From an uncultured Clostridia bacterium (lineage in GTDB: Bacteria > Bacillota > Clostridia > Oscillospirales > Acutalibacteraceae), in assembly GCA_947166625.1 (NCBI GenBank), contig CAMVEX010000005.1, positions 62,001-126,000 of the forward strand: a stretch of 64,000 nt of DNA. The letters run 5' to 3'. Below are positions 34,306-44,496 of the stretch, piece by piece. Numbering within the stretch: the first letter of the stretch is position 1; every line of letters starts with the position of its first letter. A program made the translations under genes and the position numbers. The notes beneath the pieces are model-generated. The model did not search any database. It was given only the letters and a program-made list of their open reading frames with translations, and was not told the origin of the DNA.

Positions 34306-34938
34306 ATGAAATTCGTTAAGAATAAGAAGGGCTTCACTCTTGTCGAGCTCATCATAGGCACCGCGATCCTCGGTATTATCGGCCTTACCACAGCGATGCT
34401 TATGACCTCGGGGACTAATATGTACAGAAATGTTCACCGCGGCAGTACGGTGTTATTCAAGTCTCAAGTTGCCGCCACCCAGCTTCAGGAGGCAATCGTA
34501 GATTGCAAATATCCGTTTTCCGTGTATGCCGATTCGCTGTTTATCTGCGATAAGGCTGAGGAAGACGAGGAGAATGAATTTACAATTCATATTTACAAAT
34601 ATGATGAGGCTCTTCACGAAATCGATCTTGTAGATCATAAGTATACATTCACAGGCGATGTCATTTCAAAATCGGATTCCGCTGATGAAGCGATTCCCTT
34701 CTGTTTCAATGTCGGCTCGATCCAATACACTCCCCAGTATTCCAGCGCAGACGGGAATATGGCGTATGCCTTGAAATTTGATTTGGTTATCCAAAAATTT
34801 GGGCTTGATTACACAAGAAACGAAATCCTGTCACTCAGGAACCATCCGACGCTTGTTCGCGGCGCAAGCGCAGGAGATACCGAAGCAAAGCTCGCTCAAG
34901 AGATGGTAGCGGTTTTGAATTCGGAGAAGGAGGACTGA
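34306..34938 (+). CDS. Minor pseudopilin, PulG/PilW-like
   Basis: 210 residues with leader MKFVKNKKG cut before FTLVELIIGTAILGIIG. The helix continues to about residue 45, followed by a globular domain of beta strands. The AAGGAGGTGG before the ATG at 34306 rules out the longer open frame from 34246. Its stop is two bases before the start of the giant secreted protein, so the two are translationally linked. Confidence 0.86.
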   Translation: MKFVKNKKGFTLVELIIGTAILGIIGLTTAMLMTSGTNMYRNVHRGSTVLFKSQVAATQLQEAIVDCKYPFSVYADSLFICDKAEEDEENEFTIHIYKYDEALHEIDLVDHKYTFTGDVISKSDSADEAIPFCFNVGSIQYTPQYSSADGNMAYALKFDLVIQKFGLDYTRNEILSLRNHPTLVRGASAGDTEAKLAQEMVAVLNSEKED

Positions 34939-34940
34939 AA

Positions 34941-37900
34941 ATGAAATCTTCTAAAATCACAAAAATTACCTCCGCATTGTTGGCAACCGCAATTATCGGA
35001 ACTACGTTTTTCGCTTATTTCCGTGTTCCTGCGGGAGCTTCCACATCTCTTAACAATATTGAGAATATCAAGGCCGCGAAACAAAACAGCGGTGCTCCTT
35101 TCAAAATTGTAGAGATCGCTCCTTCAAGCGAATACGGTACTATGGGGTATTATGTACCGGGTCAGGAGGGTCCGGTTGTTCAAAACTGGCTTTCCACCAT
35201 ATCAAATATGGACGATGCTTCGGAGAGAATCAGCTATGCGAATAATGTTATTCTCGCTCCCCTTGAGGAGAAAAAGCTTCTCTCCGCCACCGATCAGACT
35301 CCTCTCACCAAGACAGGCGTCTATGATGAGCATTATCCCTGGGAATCTGATTTTATCAGCGAAGAGTATTATAAATCTGAGAATGCTACCCGTATGCAGC
35401 TCTCCCAAAATGAAAAGTTTGCGACTAAGGGCGAACCTGTTAGATATACTCAAGAAGATTCTGACAATGGTGTTTCCAAGGTTGGTTATTACTTTGATAT
35501 GGGTCATAATTACACCCTTGCTCTTGAAGATAACCTCTTTAATTTCAAAGATTGGTATCATAAGGCAAAAGATAACTGGAATGATGATGATGAATTCCAC
35601 CAGATGACCCATACCGGGAGCAGCAGTTTTACTCCTACAGAGGAAACTATTGATGAGACCGATGCCCTTACAATCACAATAACGAATGATGATGAGAGTT
35701 ACATCAAAACTAAGGGAGAAAATGATAAGTCTGCCTTAACTTTGGAAAATGGAGTAAATTATGACTTGTTCTTTAAAGTCGATTTGTTTCCAGAGGCTAA
35801 AAATCAAGATCAAAGCGAGTATTTCGATCTTGAAGCAAAATTAAAACTTAATGGATATGTCGTTGAAGCCCTTATTGGCGGAGACGATGGAGACGAAATC
35901 ACCTATTCCGATCCTGAGTTTGGTGAAATTGAAGAATTTGAGATTGAAGATACAGGATGGTATTCATATTCATTTACAGCTCATGGAGATAAACTGGTAT
36001 TTGAATTTGGAGCTGAAGGTACCGGAAAAGTTTCATTTTCTGATATCCAAGTGTATAAGGACACAGGTGCTACCCATGTTCAGAATGTCACTCAGTTCGG
36101 CTACGGTGAATCGCCTGAAACTTACGGCGATAACCTCTTTAATCCGACTGCGTGGTATTCCAATGCCCGCTCAAAGGAGCTCTCAAATAAAACTGCCGGT
36201 GATACACTTACTTTCGACAGCGAAGAAAAGATAATTACTGTTTCCTCCGATGGTGAAGGCAGTTCAAACGATATTTATACAGGCTACGGCACCAGAGACG
36301 CTTACTTTATGAATGCCGATCCGGGTGCGACCTATGAAGTCACTTATGATGTCAAGGTTACCGGCGGCAACGCTCAGTTCCATATTTTCCCCGTTAAATC
36401 GGGTCTTTCGAGCTATGCTACCTTGACGGGTCTTGAGAATTCCGTTTCACCGAGCGGCTTGAGGAAGAATTCTAACGGCTGGTTTGCTCACAGCTATTCC
36501 GGTACCGTAAGCGAGCGCCTTCTCTTTAAGGTTGATGACGAAACGATGTTCCTTAAGCTTCGTTTCGGAGTTTCCACGGCGAATACCACCGCTGTTTATT
36601 CAAATATCAGGGTCAGGAAGCTCAGCAGCGAGCCTGTCTATTACTATGATGTTGAGCCAACAGGTCTCTATTATCAATACAGCAATTCCAACAGAAATCT
36701 TCCTCCCGAGGGTACCATACTCTACACCCTCGAAGGCGATAAATATGTCTATGCCGGTGTTTACAGCCCGACCGAGCGTTTCGGCTTCCACATGATCACC
36801 GGTAAGGATTTCTATTCGCTTGATGTCAAAGCGGGGACTTTCCCCTCAACTGTCAGAGACGCGGATCATCCTTATTACGCCCTTGCTGACGGCTTTGTGG
36901 TAGCAGGAGATAAACCCGCCTATTTCGTCGAGGGCGACGGCGAGCTCACCTATGTCGGTATGGATGAAAACGGTATCGGTAACGGCAACTATAAAATCAC
37001 TGCAGGCACCCGCGATCTCATTATTAATTCAACCTCTGTATTCTATACCGGCGGATTTGTGAATAACAACTGGTTCAAGTATAAGGTACTCGATGCCGAT
37101 GATAAGACCGTTGACAGTAACGGAAACACCGTCGATACTTACACCTTCCCCATCGTTGTTGAGGTTTATTCTCCTTCGGATCCGGGCCTTGCGGATGAAC
37201 TTAGATATGCAGATTTGATTGTTATTTCCGCAGGTCTTGATCTCTACGCCGGTGCAAACGCCGCATGGACAAGGGGCTTCACAAGCGATTTCCCGGATGC
37301 GAATACCATCCCCGATATTATCCGCAGCAGAATTACTGCTAAAGATGGCGTCGTGGTCGATCTTGCAGTCCTCTCGACCGCGGGCTCCAATCCCAATCTC
37401 CTCGCCCTTGCTTCCGAGCTCACAAGCGAGCGCACGGTTTCGGGCGGCGTGAAGGGCAGCATCTATGTTTATTCATCGGCTGCCATTTCTCAGTCTGATT
37501 CCCCGGTCAAGGCGATGGCAAACCGCAATTTCTGCACCGCTCCCGGCAAGATAAATTCCGCTTCAACTGAGGGTTCGCCCTATTATCTCGTCTATGAAGA
37601 GATTCAGAATGAGAATGATGTAAGGCGCAATCTCAGCCCCGGCAACCCGAATTATCTTGTCAATTCAGATGTAAATGAAGCCACCTGTATCCGCTATGTC
37701 TTGAATTATAAGAATCAACGAATCTACAAGGTGCTTGATAAAGTTACCGTGCTCGATATTGAGCCCGCTTCATCCAATCCTTCTCTTACCCTTGAAAAGC
37801 TGAATGCCATGATGCCTACCGGTCTGCAGTATTCAAAGGATGATGTTGAGATTATCGGTATGTCGGTTTCCGAATTCGTTGCCAAAAACGAAGATTTTGC

Positions 37901-40900
37901 GGAAAACTATGATTTGGTCTATATCGGCGCATCTACCGACAATATGTCCCGCGTGTTAAAGAAGGGCGATACCTTTAATTATATCACTACGGACGGCGTC
38001 GAGGGCACCGCCACCATTACAAATTCCGGTAAACCGGATGAAGCTTATCTCGCTCTCGCCGAGGCGGGCAAGGTTCCCTATCTCTATGAGGGTGACCCCG
38101 TTTATAACGATCCCAAGATGAACGGTATGTATTATACCAATGTCGGCGATAAGATCGAAACCGCCAATAAAGAGGCGATCGACAATGATAAGCTCAAAAA
38201 ATGGACTTACTGGATAAATCCCGCTAACTGGGGCAAGATGGCTGATGACCTTTCCAGCCCGCCCTCACTCGGCGGTATGCTTAAAGAGGACTATTTTAAC
38301 CTCGGTGATGAGCTCGGTTTCAGCCTGCTCAAGACCATCTATATCCCCCTCGGCGGTCACGCCACGATGCGTTCCTCGGGCAACGACCTCAACCAGGCGG
38401 CTATGGAGAGACTTCAGAATTATGCCGATACCGGCAGACCGCTCATCATAGATGATAAGCTTGTTTCCAAAGGTATTCACGATTACCTTACAGCCTATAA
38501 CTATGCCGAAGAGCTTGTTCCCGATTATTCACAGGGTGGATATGCGGCTAAATTCCACTGTTATGTGATTCAGGGTGATGTCAATTACGATACGGTTGAC
38601 GATGATATCAAGAATAACAGACTTAATATTATAAATGATTCACCCGATATCTCGTTGAAATATCAGTGGTATTATGATCCCGATGGCTCCGGTCCTGAAG
38701 TTGCTCAGAAAATTGACGGTGCAACAGGCAAGGATTATACTGCTAATGTTTCTACCAGCAGTATGGAGCCCGTAAAAGATTCTAACGGCAATATTGTCTA
38801 TGACACAAAGACCCGTACAAGAAAGATTCTTTGGTGGACAAGGTCTGAAACCTACAAAGTACCGCGTTATAAGACCGTATCAAAGGGTATCGGAGATTAT
38901 TTCTGTGTTGTTGATTTTAACTATCATGGCTTTACTGCAAACGGGAACGCGACCAATAAAGTTAATATAAAGATGGGCGGAACCGACTATTTTGCTGCAA
39001 GACTCTTCGCAAATGTGTATTTTGATAAAAACTGGTTAGGTAATCTTGGTGATTTTCAGAATGCAACATTTTGGGTTGAATTCCATGAAATTACAGAGAG
39101 TCAGTTAGAGGGCGAAGTAGCGACAACATATAATTCCGGTGCAAATATCACCGATTACATTTTGAAAAAGTATAAGGTGAAGTTTGAGTATTGGGATGAG
39201 GAACATGATTGGGGTCTGTTGTGTCAAAACCACGAATGGGCACACGACACATGTGGTAAGATTCCAAGAGTGTTAAGATCACCGACTGATTATGCTAACT
39301 TTGATGAATGGTATTATACAAATGGTAATTCCAAATCATTCTCCGCTTATTGTAGCCATAGAAAGTGTAAAAAGACATTTTACTATAACGGGAATACCAG
39401 TAAGGATTATATAGATTATAATCCGAGTAGCTATGGTTCACACGGACTTGGTGTTGGCTTGGATAACAGAAAACTGACGGCAGCTGATTCTGCAGTAGTT
39501 AGTTATTCTGAAAACGACCTTAATACTCACACCTATAATCAAGCAGGTGTAATCAACAAGGCTTGGAACCGTGCAATATTGAGAATGAAATTTACTGTTG
39601 GTGGTCAGGAAGTAGTTCTTCAATCCGCAAAACCGGGTGGATCACTAGCAACAGTTCTTGTTTCAAGATGTACCGGTCCTGAAACTTCAGATGAAAAGCA
39701 CGATGACTATAATGCGTATCATTTTGGAGAACTCTACGGAGCATACCATTATAAGAATGGAAGTCTTGAGAATACTTATGAGCTTGATAAAAACGGAAAT
39801 AAGAAATCTGAAGAAGGCACAAATATGCCCGAATACATTTATCAGATTTCCGAAGTTGATAAAACTCCCGTTCAGTCCGAGCCTGTTAAATGGCGTGTTG
39901 ATACCGATTCTGAGGCGAGCTCAAGCAACATCGATAACTGCTCATATATGTGGCGTCTGATCGTCGGCGAATACTATGATCACGATACGGTATTCTGCTA
40001 TGATGACGCTATCAGCGACAGAGATAATAATACCTCCAAGCTTGCCAAAGCGCTCAAGACTCCGAGACCGGTAATCAAAATGGTTACCCACGCCGAGGAT
40101 TCATCGGTCGCTCCCGAATACAGCATCGGTGCCGACAGCGAATCCCTTGTAAGAGGCGACAGCGCTATTGAGCTCAGACTTAAATTCTACATCGAAGAAA
40201 CCTCGGGCTACTTTGAGGATTCTAAATACCATGCTTACCTCTACATCGATCAGGACGGAGACGGTAAGTTCGCAAACGGTGAAATGTGGCAGGATGGCGG
40301 CAAATCAAATCTCAGGGTCAAGACTGCGTCTAATTCCGCGCCCAATGAATATACGGTAACCCTTAATCCGTCATTCAAAGGCGTAATTCCGTGGAAGCTC
40401 TATATAGTTGAGGAAAGCGGATCGGACGGTCTCACAAGCGACGGCAGGATCCCGCAGCACATGACCCAGACGGGCTATGCCTATGTGAAACCCGACGCGA
40501 ATGATCCCATAGCCATCAATGCTCTTATGGTATTGCCCGGCGCGTGGAACCCTGCTGAATGGACAGAATACGGCAAGGCATACCTTAATGTTGCGAATGA
40601 AGTAATCGGCAACAACCTGAATGTTTACGGCCAGAAGAAAAAGATAGAATCAAACTACTGGGCAGGCGGAGGCAATGGTAACACCTATATCGGTACCGTT
40701 TTCGCAAGCGATGTGTTTGATCACCTTGAAGGCCCTAACACTCGCCGTATGACCCGTGAAGAGTTTGAAGAGCTCGGCGTCACTACCAAGACCTGGGACG
40801 GTATCGGCGGAGTGGATGATAATGAAGGCTATTATCACCTCGGCTTCGTTGTAAATGAAGGCGATATCAAGATAATGATAACCTGTATCAGTATTCACAT

Positions 40901-42911
40901 GCTGAATGAATTCTACGGCTTGCAGTCCGGCGACGGCTTCGGTGGAGATAAATGGAGATGCCCGGAGGAAGATTGTGAAAACCACAATAAAGATATCCAG
41001 GGTATGTACTGCACGGAGTGCGGCGCAATAAAGACCGAGAATAAAAACGGTGATAAAGACCTGCTTCAGCAGTATAATATGCTCATTCTCGGTTTCGGCG
41101 ACTCCTGGGGCAAGCTGCCCGCGACATTCCTTGATATTCTCGGAATGCAGGTACTCTATCAAGAAGGTCTCTCTAATTATTCCGCTCTTGCTATCAGAAA
41201 TTATATTGACAGCGATAAGAATGTTCTGTTCTGCCACGATACCACCAATAAAACCGTTGACTTCCTCGATCTTTATGCGGATAAGTTAAAGAGAATCGGA
41301 GCCAACATCTGGAGCGGTATCGGCCAGGGAGTAAACTGGGTACTTAACGGAATTCAGTCAATCTTCGGCGTCGGCCCCGACTGGCGAATGGATACAGTTT
41401 CCGAAAAACTTAAGGATACCAAGATTAAAGACGGATACTGGAACAATATAGTCCTGAGAGAGGCTTTGGGCCTTGACCGTTACGGCTTGACAGAAGCAAT
41501 CATAACGAGATCCGAAGCAATAGTAAACGGCGATGTAGATAATGAGAACTATGCTTCGATACTTAAAGATCCGTTTGCAAATGCACCTCTCGGCAGAGCC
41601 CACATGCATAATTACATTTACAACGGCTACGAAACCATAGATCAGAATGCAGATTTTACCGCGAGAGATCTTACCGTCAAGCACATGCTTGAAACAAATC
41701 ACTCAATCGCATGGGTTCCCGGTACTGCACAGGTATATGGCAGAAATACCGAAAATCCCGCACTCAACTATACGGTTGATTCAAACGGGGTCAAACATTA
41801 TGAGGGCGAGCCCATCCTTGATTCGAGCGGAAATATCCACGCTGATTATGACAGATATACTCAGGGCTTCACGGATTATACCATCGCAAGATATATCAAT
41901 CCGAATGATGCCGAGCAGCTCTTCCCGAGCGCAGGCACAGAGAGATTCCCGAGAAATCAGCTTAAGGATGACGATAAGTATCAGGCTCCGTTCTACACAA
42001 GCACCGTAACCCAGGTCAACGGCGGCAAGATAACAAGCTATCCCTATAATATCAATGTCACCAACGACCACGACGGCAAGATAGACGGTTTCCTCCACTC
42101 CGTGGATGATATGAATACACCTATCTCCGTCAAGCTCACACATGAGCAGGTATATCAGTGCAACATGAACGGCGATGATATCACGGTATGGTATGCACTC
42201 AGCGACGGCGACTTCTGGAGCTATAATGAGTCAACCGGCAAATATACCGGTATCAGAAACGACGCTGCGAACGCTTATTATATGTATAGCCGCGGAAATG
42301 TAACTTATACCGGTGCCGGTCATACAAACGAATTTAACGAGTTTGAGGCTAAGCTGTTTATCAACACCCTTGTTGCGGCTTACAGAGATACCTTTACCGT
42401 ACCGAGTGTTGCGTTCAGAGATAAAGAAGATACCAAGAGTAACAAGTATCTCCTTCTGAGCCCCGATATTGACCCGGTAACGGATGCTGAGATTCTCGTC
42501 CCCGAGGATGACATTTATCTTAAGATCTATGATAACAACGTAGGTTCGTCAAAAACTCAGATCACATATTCGACCAAGTTCTACTATATCGATGATAACG
42601 GCAACAAAGTTGATATCACCGATAAGGTAACATTGAGGACCGAAAACGGTGTTCCTTCAACTGTTCCCAAGATGAAACTCCTGCACTTTGCAGTACCCGA
42701 TGTGGTAAAAGATGAATTCTATCTTAAGGATTCAAGCGGTAATTTCGTCCTTGACGGCGAAGGAAACCGTCAGCTTGGTAAGAAGATGTCGGTAAGAGTT
42801 TACTGTGTACCTTCGGTAACGATCAAAAAGGTAAATGAGCCTGCGGAAACCAAGGAAGGAATTCCGAACTGGATTGAAGTTCGTCGTCTTGACTTGAGTA
42901 ACCTCGGCTAA
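34941..42911 (+). CDS. Giant secreted multidomain protein, DUF5057-like, linked to pilus
   Basis: 2656 residues with a Sec signal peptide (to about VPAGAS, residue 34). Two similar carbohydrate-binding-like modules start at DNLFNFKDWYHKA (about 196) and DNLFNPTAWYSNA (about 396). Then come Rossmann/GATase-like pieces (IVEIAPSSEYG, VLDIEPASSNP, LILGFGDSW, VLFCHDTTN) like DUF5057 proteins. Also present are an Ig-like stretch (about 1240-1330, QWYYDPDGSG), an EF-hand-like loop DQDGDGKFANGE (about 1770) and Cys/His clusters including a C-x4-C..C-x2-C knuckle (about 2009-2029). There is no LPXTG and no C-terminal membrane segment. Last gene of the pilus operon, two bases after a pseudopilin; probably a pilus-associated adhesin or assembly factor, by inference. 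Confidence 0.7.
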   Translation: MKSSKITKITSALLATAIIGTTFFAYFRVPAGASTSLNNIENIKAAKQNSGAPFKIVEIAPSSEYGTMGYYVPGQEGPVVQNWLSTISNMDDASERISYANNVILAPLEEKKLLSATDQTPLTKTGVYDEHYPWESDFISEEYYKSENATRMQLSQNEKFATKGEPVRYTQEDSDNGVSKVGYYFDMGHNYTLALEDNLFNFKDWYHKAKDNWNDDDEFHQMTHTGSSSFTPTEETIDETDALTITITNDDESYIKTKGENDKSALTLENGVNYDLFFKVDLFPEAKNQDQSEYFDLEAKLKLNGYVVEALIGGDDGDEITYSDPEFGEIEEFEIEDTGWYSYSFTAHGDKLVFEFGAEGTGKVSFSDIQVYKDTGATHVQNVTQFGYGESPETYGDNLFNPTAWYSNARSKELSNKTAGDTLTFDSEEKIITVSSDGEGSSNDIYTGYGTRDAYFMNADPGATYEVTYDVKVTGGNAQFHIFPVKSGLSSYATLTGLENSVSPSGLRKNSNGWFAHSYSGTVSERLLFKVDDETMFLKLRFGVSTANTTAVYSNIRVRKLSSEPVYYYDVEPTGLYYQYSNSNRNLPPEGTILYTLEGDKYVYAGVYSPTERFGFHMITGKDFYSLDVKAGTFPSTVRDADHPYYALADGFVVAGDKPAYFVEGDGELTYVGMDENGIGNGNYKITAGTRDLIINSTSVFYTGGFVNNNWFKYKVLDADDKTVDSNGNTVDTYTFPIVVEVYSPSDPGLADELRYADLIVISAGLDLYAGANAAWTRGFTSDFPDANTIPDIIRSRITAKDGVVVDLAVLSTAGSNPNLLALASELTSERTVSGGVKGSIYVYSSAAISQSDSPVKAMANRNFCTAPGKINSASTEGSPYYLVYEEIQNENDVRRNLSPGNPNYLVNSDVNEATCIRYVLNYKNQRIYKVLDKVTVLDIEPASSNPSLTLEKLNAMMPTGLQYSKDDVEIIGMSVSEFVAKNEDFAENYDLVYIGASTDNMSRVLKKGDTFNYITTDGVEGTATITNSGKPDEAYLALAEAGKVPYLYEGDPVYNDPKMNGMYYTNVGDKIETANKEAIDNDKLKKWTYWINPANWGKMADDLSSPPSLGGMLKEDYFNLGDELGFSLLKTIYIPLGGHATMRSSGNDLNQAAMERLQNYADTGRPLIIDDKLVSKGIHDYLTAYNYAEELVPDYSQGGYAAKFHCYVIQGDVNYDTVDDDIKNNRLNIINDSPDISLKYQWYYDPDGSGPEVAQKIDGATGKDYTANVSTSSMEPVKDSNGNIVYDTKTRTRKILWWTRSETYKVPRYKTVSKGIGDYFCVVDFNYHGFTANGNATNKVNIKMGGTDYFAARLFANVYFDKNWLGNLGDFQNATFWVEFHEITESQLEGEVATTYNSGANITDYILKKYKVKFEYWDEEHDWGLLCQNHEWAHDTCGKIPRVLRSPTDYANFDEWYYTNGNSKSFSAYCSHRKCKKTFYYNGNTSKDYIDYNPSSYGSHGLGVGLDNRKLTAADSAVVSYSENDLNTHTYNQAGVINKAWNRAILRMKFTVGGQEVVLQSAKPGGSLATVLVSRCTGPETSDEKHDDYNAYHFGELYGAYHYKNGSLENTYELDKNGNKKSEEGTNMPEYIYQISEVDKTPVQSEPVKWRVDTDSEASSSNIDNCSYMWRLIVGEYYDHDTVFCYDDAISDRDNNTSKLAKALKTPRPVIKMVTHAEDSSVAPEYSIGADSESLVRGDSAIELRLKFYIEETSGYFEDSKYHAYLYIDQDGDGKFANGEMWQDGGKSNLRVKTASNSAPNEYTVTLNPSFKGVIPWKLYIVEESGSDGLTSDGRIPQHMTQTGYAYVKPDANDPIAINALMVLPGAWNPAEWTEYGKAYLNVANEVIGNNLNVYGQKKKIESNYWAGGGNGNTYIGTVFASDVFDHLEGPNTRRMTREEFEELGVTTKTWDGIGGVDDNEGYYHLGFVVNEGDIKIMITCISIHMLNEFYGLQSGDGFGGDKWRCPEEDCENHNKDIQGMYCTECGAIKTENKNGDKDLLQQYNMLILGFGDSWGKLPATFLDILGMQVLYQEGLSNYSALAIRNYIDSDKNVLFCHDTTNKTVDFLDLYADKLKRIGANIWSGIGQGVNWVLNGIQSIFGVGPDWRMDTVSEKLKDTKIKDGYWNNIVLREALGLDRYGLTEAIITRSEAIVNGDVDNENYASILKDPFANAPLGRAHMHNYIYNGYETIDQNADFTARDLTVKHMLETNHSIAWVPGTAQVYGRNTENPALNYTVDSNGVKHYEGEPILDSSGNIHADYDRYTQGFTDYTIARYINPNDAEQLFPSAGTERFPRNQLKDDDKYQAPFYTSTVTQVNGGKITSYPYNINVTNDHDGKIDGFLHSVDDMNTPISVKLTHEQVYQCNMNGDDITVWYALSDGDFWSYNESTGKYTGIRNDAANAYYMYSRGNVTYTGAGHTNEFNEFEAKLFINTLVAAYRDTFTVPSVAFRDKEDTKSNKYLLLSPDIDPVTDAEILVPEDDIYLKIYDNNVGSSKTQITYSTKFYYIDDNGNKVDITDKVTLRTENGVPSTVPKMKLLHFAVPDVVKDEFYLKDSSGNFVLDGEGNRQLGKKMSVRVYCVPSVTIKKVNEPAETKEGIPNWIEVRRLDLSNLG

Positions 42912-42947
42912 ATCGCAAATAAACTTATTAAAGAACCTAAACTGATG

Positions 42948-42972
42948 GCGGGCGGTGCAAAGCACCGCCCGC
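42948..42972 (+). terminator. GC-rich hairpin ending the pilus operon
   Basis: GCGGGCGGTGC/GCACCGCCCGC, a perfect 11-bp stem with loop AAA, 36 bases after the stop. No T-run follows, so it may also act as an mRNA 3' stabiliser. Confidence 0.6.
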
Positions 42973-42985
42973 TTGACATATCCGC

Positions 42986-43014
42986 TTGTAAATATGATTT
43001 TAATTTGATATAAT
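42986..43014 (+). promoter_or_regulatory. Promoter of the O-antigen-ligase-like gene
   Basis: TTGTAA, 17 bases, TATAAT, 28 bases before the ATG at 43043. Confidence 0.6.
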
Positions 43015-43042
43015 GATCCCATAATATTTTAGGGGCAGCGAC

Positions 43043-44458
43043 ATGGATAAAATCAAACAGATTTCTAATTACATAAGAAACAACAAAGACAAACCGATAA
43101 ATGTTAAAGAGCTTCTTCTTAATCATTATGAGATAATTCTCACGATACCTCTTCTCGCCTTTATGATAAGCCCGGTCTATCAATTTCTCGGCAATTTACT
43201 TTTTGACAGCGATTATCCTTTCGGCGGATTTTACACATACGGCTATACGGTTGATTATGTGATTTATATGTCGTTTTTCTTTTCGCTTGCAGGCACAATT
43301 CTTTACCTGATAAATCTCAGGAAAGCACATAATAAGCTTCGCGTTTCCGATAATATTCCGCTGGTCTTCTTTGTCGTCGTATGCCTGTTTATAATTGCGT
43401 CAACCTGTATCAACGGATTTACCGCAGCCGCTCTTCACGGAGATCAGTATCGCGACGAAAGTATATTTTCATTTTTATCTTATTTTCTTGCTTTTTATCT
43501 CTGCGGCTCATTGATAAAATCGGACGGCATCAAAAAGCTGATAATATACGCGTTTATTATATCTAATCTGATTATAGATATTGCCTGCCTCTTTAATGAA
43601 TACATTAGGCCCATTAAAATTTGGGAATATTCAGATAAGGATGCGCCGAGCGCTGTATTCTATCAATTCAATCATTACGGCTATTTTTTGATGTTGGCAA
43701 TCATAGTTTCAGCTGCCGTTTTTGTAATTGAAAAAAGCATAAAATCAAGAATTTTAGCGTGCTTTGCTCTTGCGCTGAACAGTTTTATCCTTTCGATGAA
43801 TACAACTTTCGGTTGTTTCTTATCTTGCCTTGTTGGAATGCTTTTTTTGATTATTGCCGATTCAATATTAAAGAAGAGGTTGAGCTTTGCTGCTATGGCA
43901 ATGTTTGCTTTGTTTATTGCTGTTACTTATGTTTCGGGATTGTTTTATCATTCGTTCTTTAATGAATTAAAACTCTTTTTTACGGATATAAAGAGTGTAA
44001 TGGGCACACTCAGCGAAAAGGTGATCGATGTAACAAACGAGAACAAGGTTGCAGTATCATCTGCTGATTCCGCAGGTACGGGCAGATGGGGTCTGTGGCG
44101 AAATACCATAAATTATATCCGCGAAAGGCCGCTTTTCGGCTGGGGAATAGAAGGAATTGCCAATCGCCTTGCGGTTGATTCGGCCAATTTGAATACCCGT
44201 CCGCATAATGAATATTTACAATACGCTGCGTTTTTCGGAATTCCGGCTGCTGCTGCCTATATTATCGGCTGTGTTTCGGTATTTATCCATAATTGGCGTA
44301 AACGCCGCATTGTTACCGGATATACTTTTGTGTGCATCGCTGCATCATTTACTTACCTTTTCTCTGCCGTATTCGGCAACACGATGTTTTACACGGCGCC
44401 TTTCCTGTTTGTTTTTCTGGGGCTTTCGTTCCAAAGAGATAAAACTACGCAAAAATAA
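43043..44458 (+). CDS. O-antigen ligase / Wzy polymerase-like membrane protein
   Basis: 471 residues with about 10-12 membrane helices and a large extracytoplasmic loop carrying RERPLFGWGIEGI and RPHNEYLQYAAFFG, the Wzy_C/WaaL-like motif. It probably polymerises or ligates surface glycan repeat units on undecaprenyl carriers. It is convergent with, and paralogous to, the gene at 44497-45975 (same motif order). It has its own promoter and a shared terminator, so it is a one-gene unit next to the polysaccharide operon. Confidence 0.82.
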   Translation: MDKIKQISNYIRNNKDKPINVKELLLNHYEIILTIPLLAFMISPVYQFLGNLLFDSDYPFGGFYTYGYTVDYVIYMSFFFSLAGTILYLINLRKAHNKLRVSDNIPLVFFVVVCLFIIASTCINGFTAAALHGDQYRDESIFSFLSYFLAFYLCGSLIKSDGIKKLIIYAFIISNLIIDIACLFNEYIRPIKIWEYSDKDAPSAVFYQFNHYGYFLMLAIIVSAAVFVIEKSIKSRILACFALALNSFILSMNTTFGCFLSCLVGMLFLIIADSILKKRLSFAAMAMFALFIAVTYVSGLFYHSFFNELKLFFTDIKSVMGTLSEKVIDVTNENKVAVSSADSAGTGRWGLWRNTINYIRERPLFGWGIEGIANRLAVDSANLNTRPHNEYLQYAAFFGIPAAAAYIIGCVSVFIHNWRKRRIVTGYTFVCIAASFTYLFSAVFGNTMFYTAPFLFVFLGLSFQRDKTTQK

Positions 44459-44482
44459 AAGAGACCCTTTGGGGGTCTCTTT
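44458..44482. terminator. Bidirectional terminator between convergent Wzy-like genes
   Basis: AAAGAGACCC/GGGTCTCTTT, a perfect 10-bp stem with a 5-base loop, flanked by A-rich and T-rich sequence. Confidence 0.88.
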
Positions 44483-44496
44483 CTTATATGCCGTTA

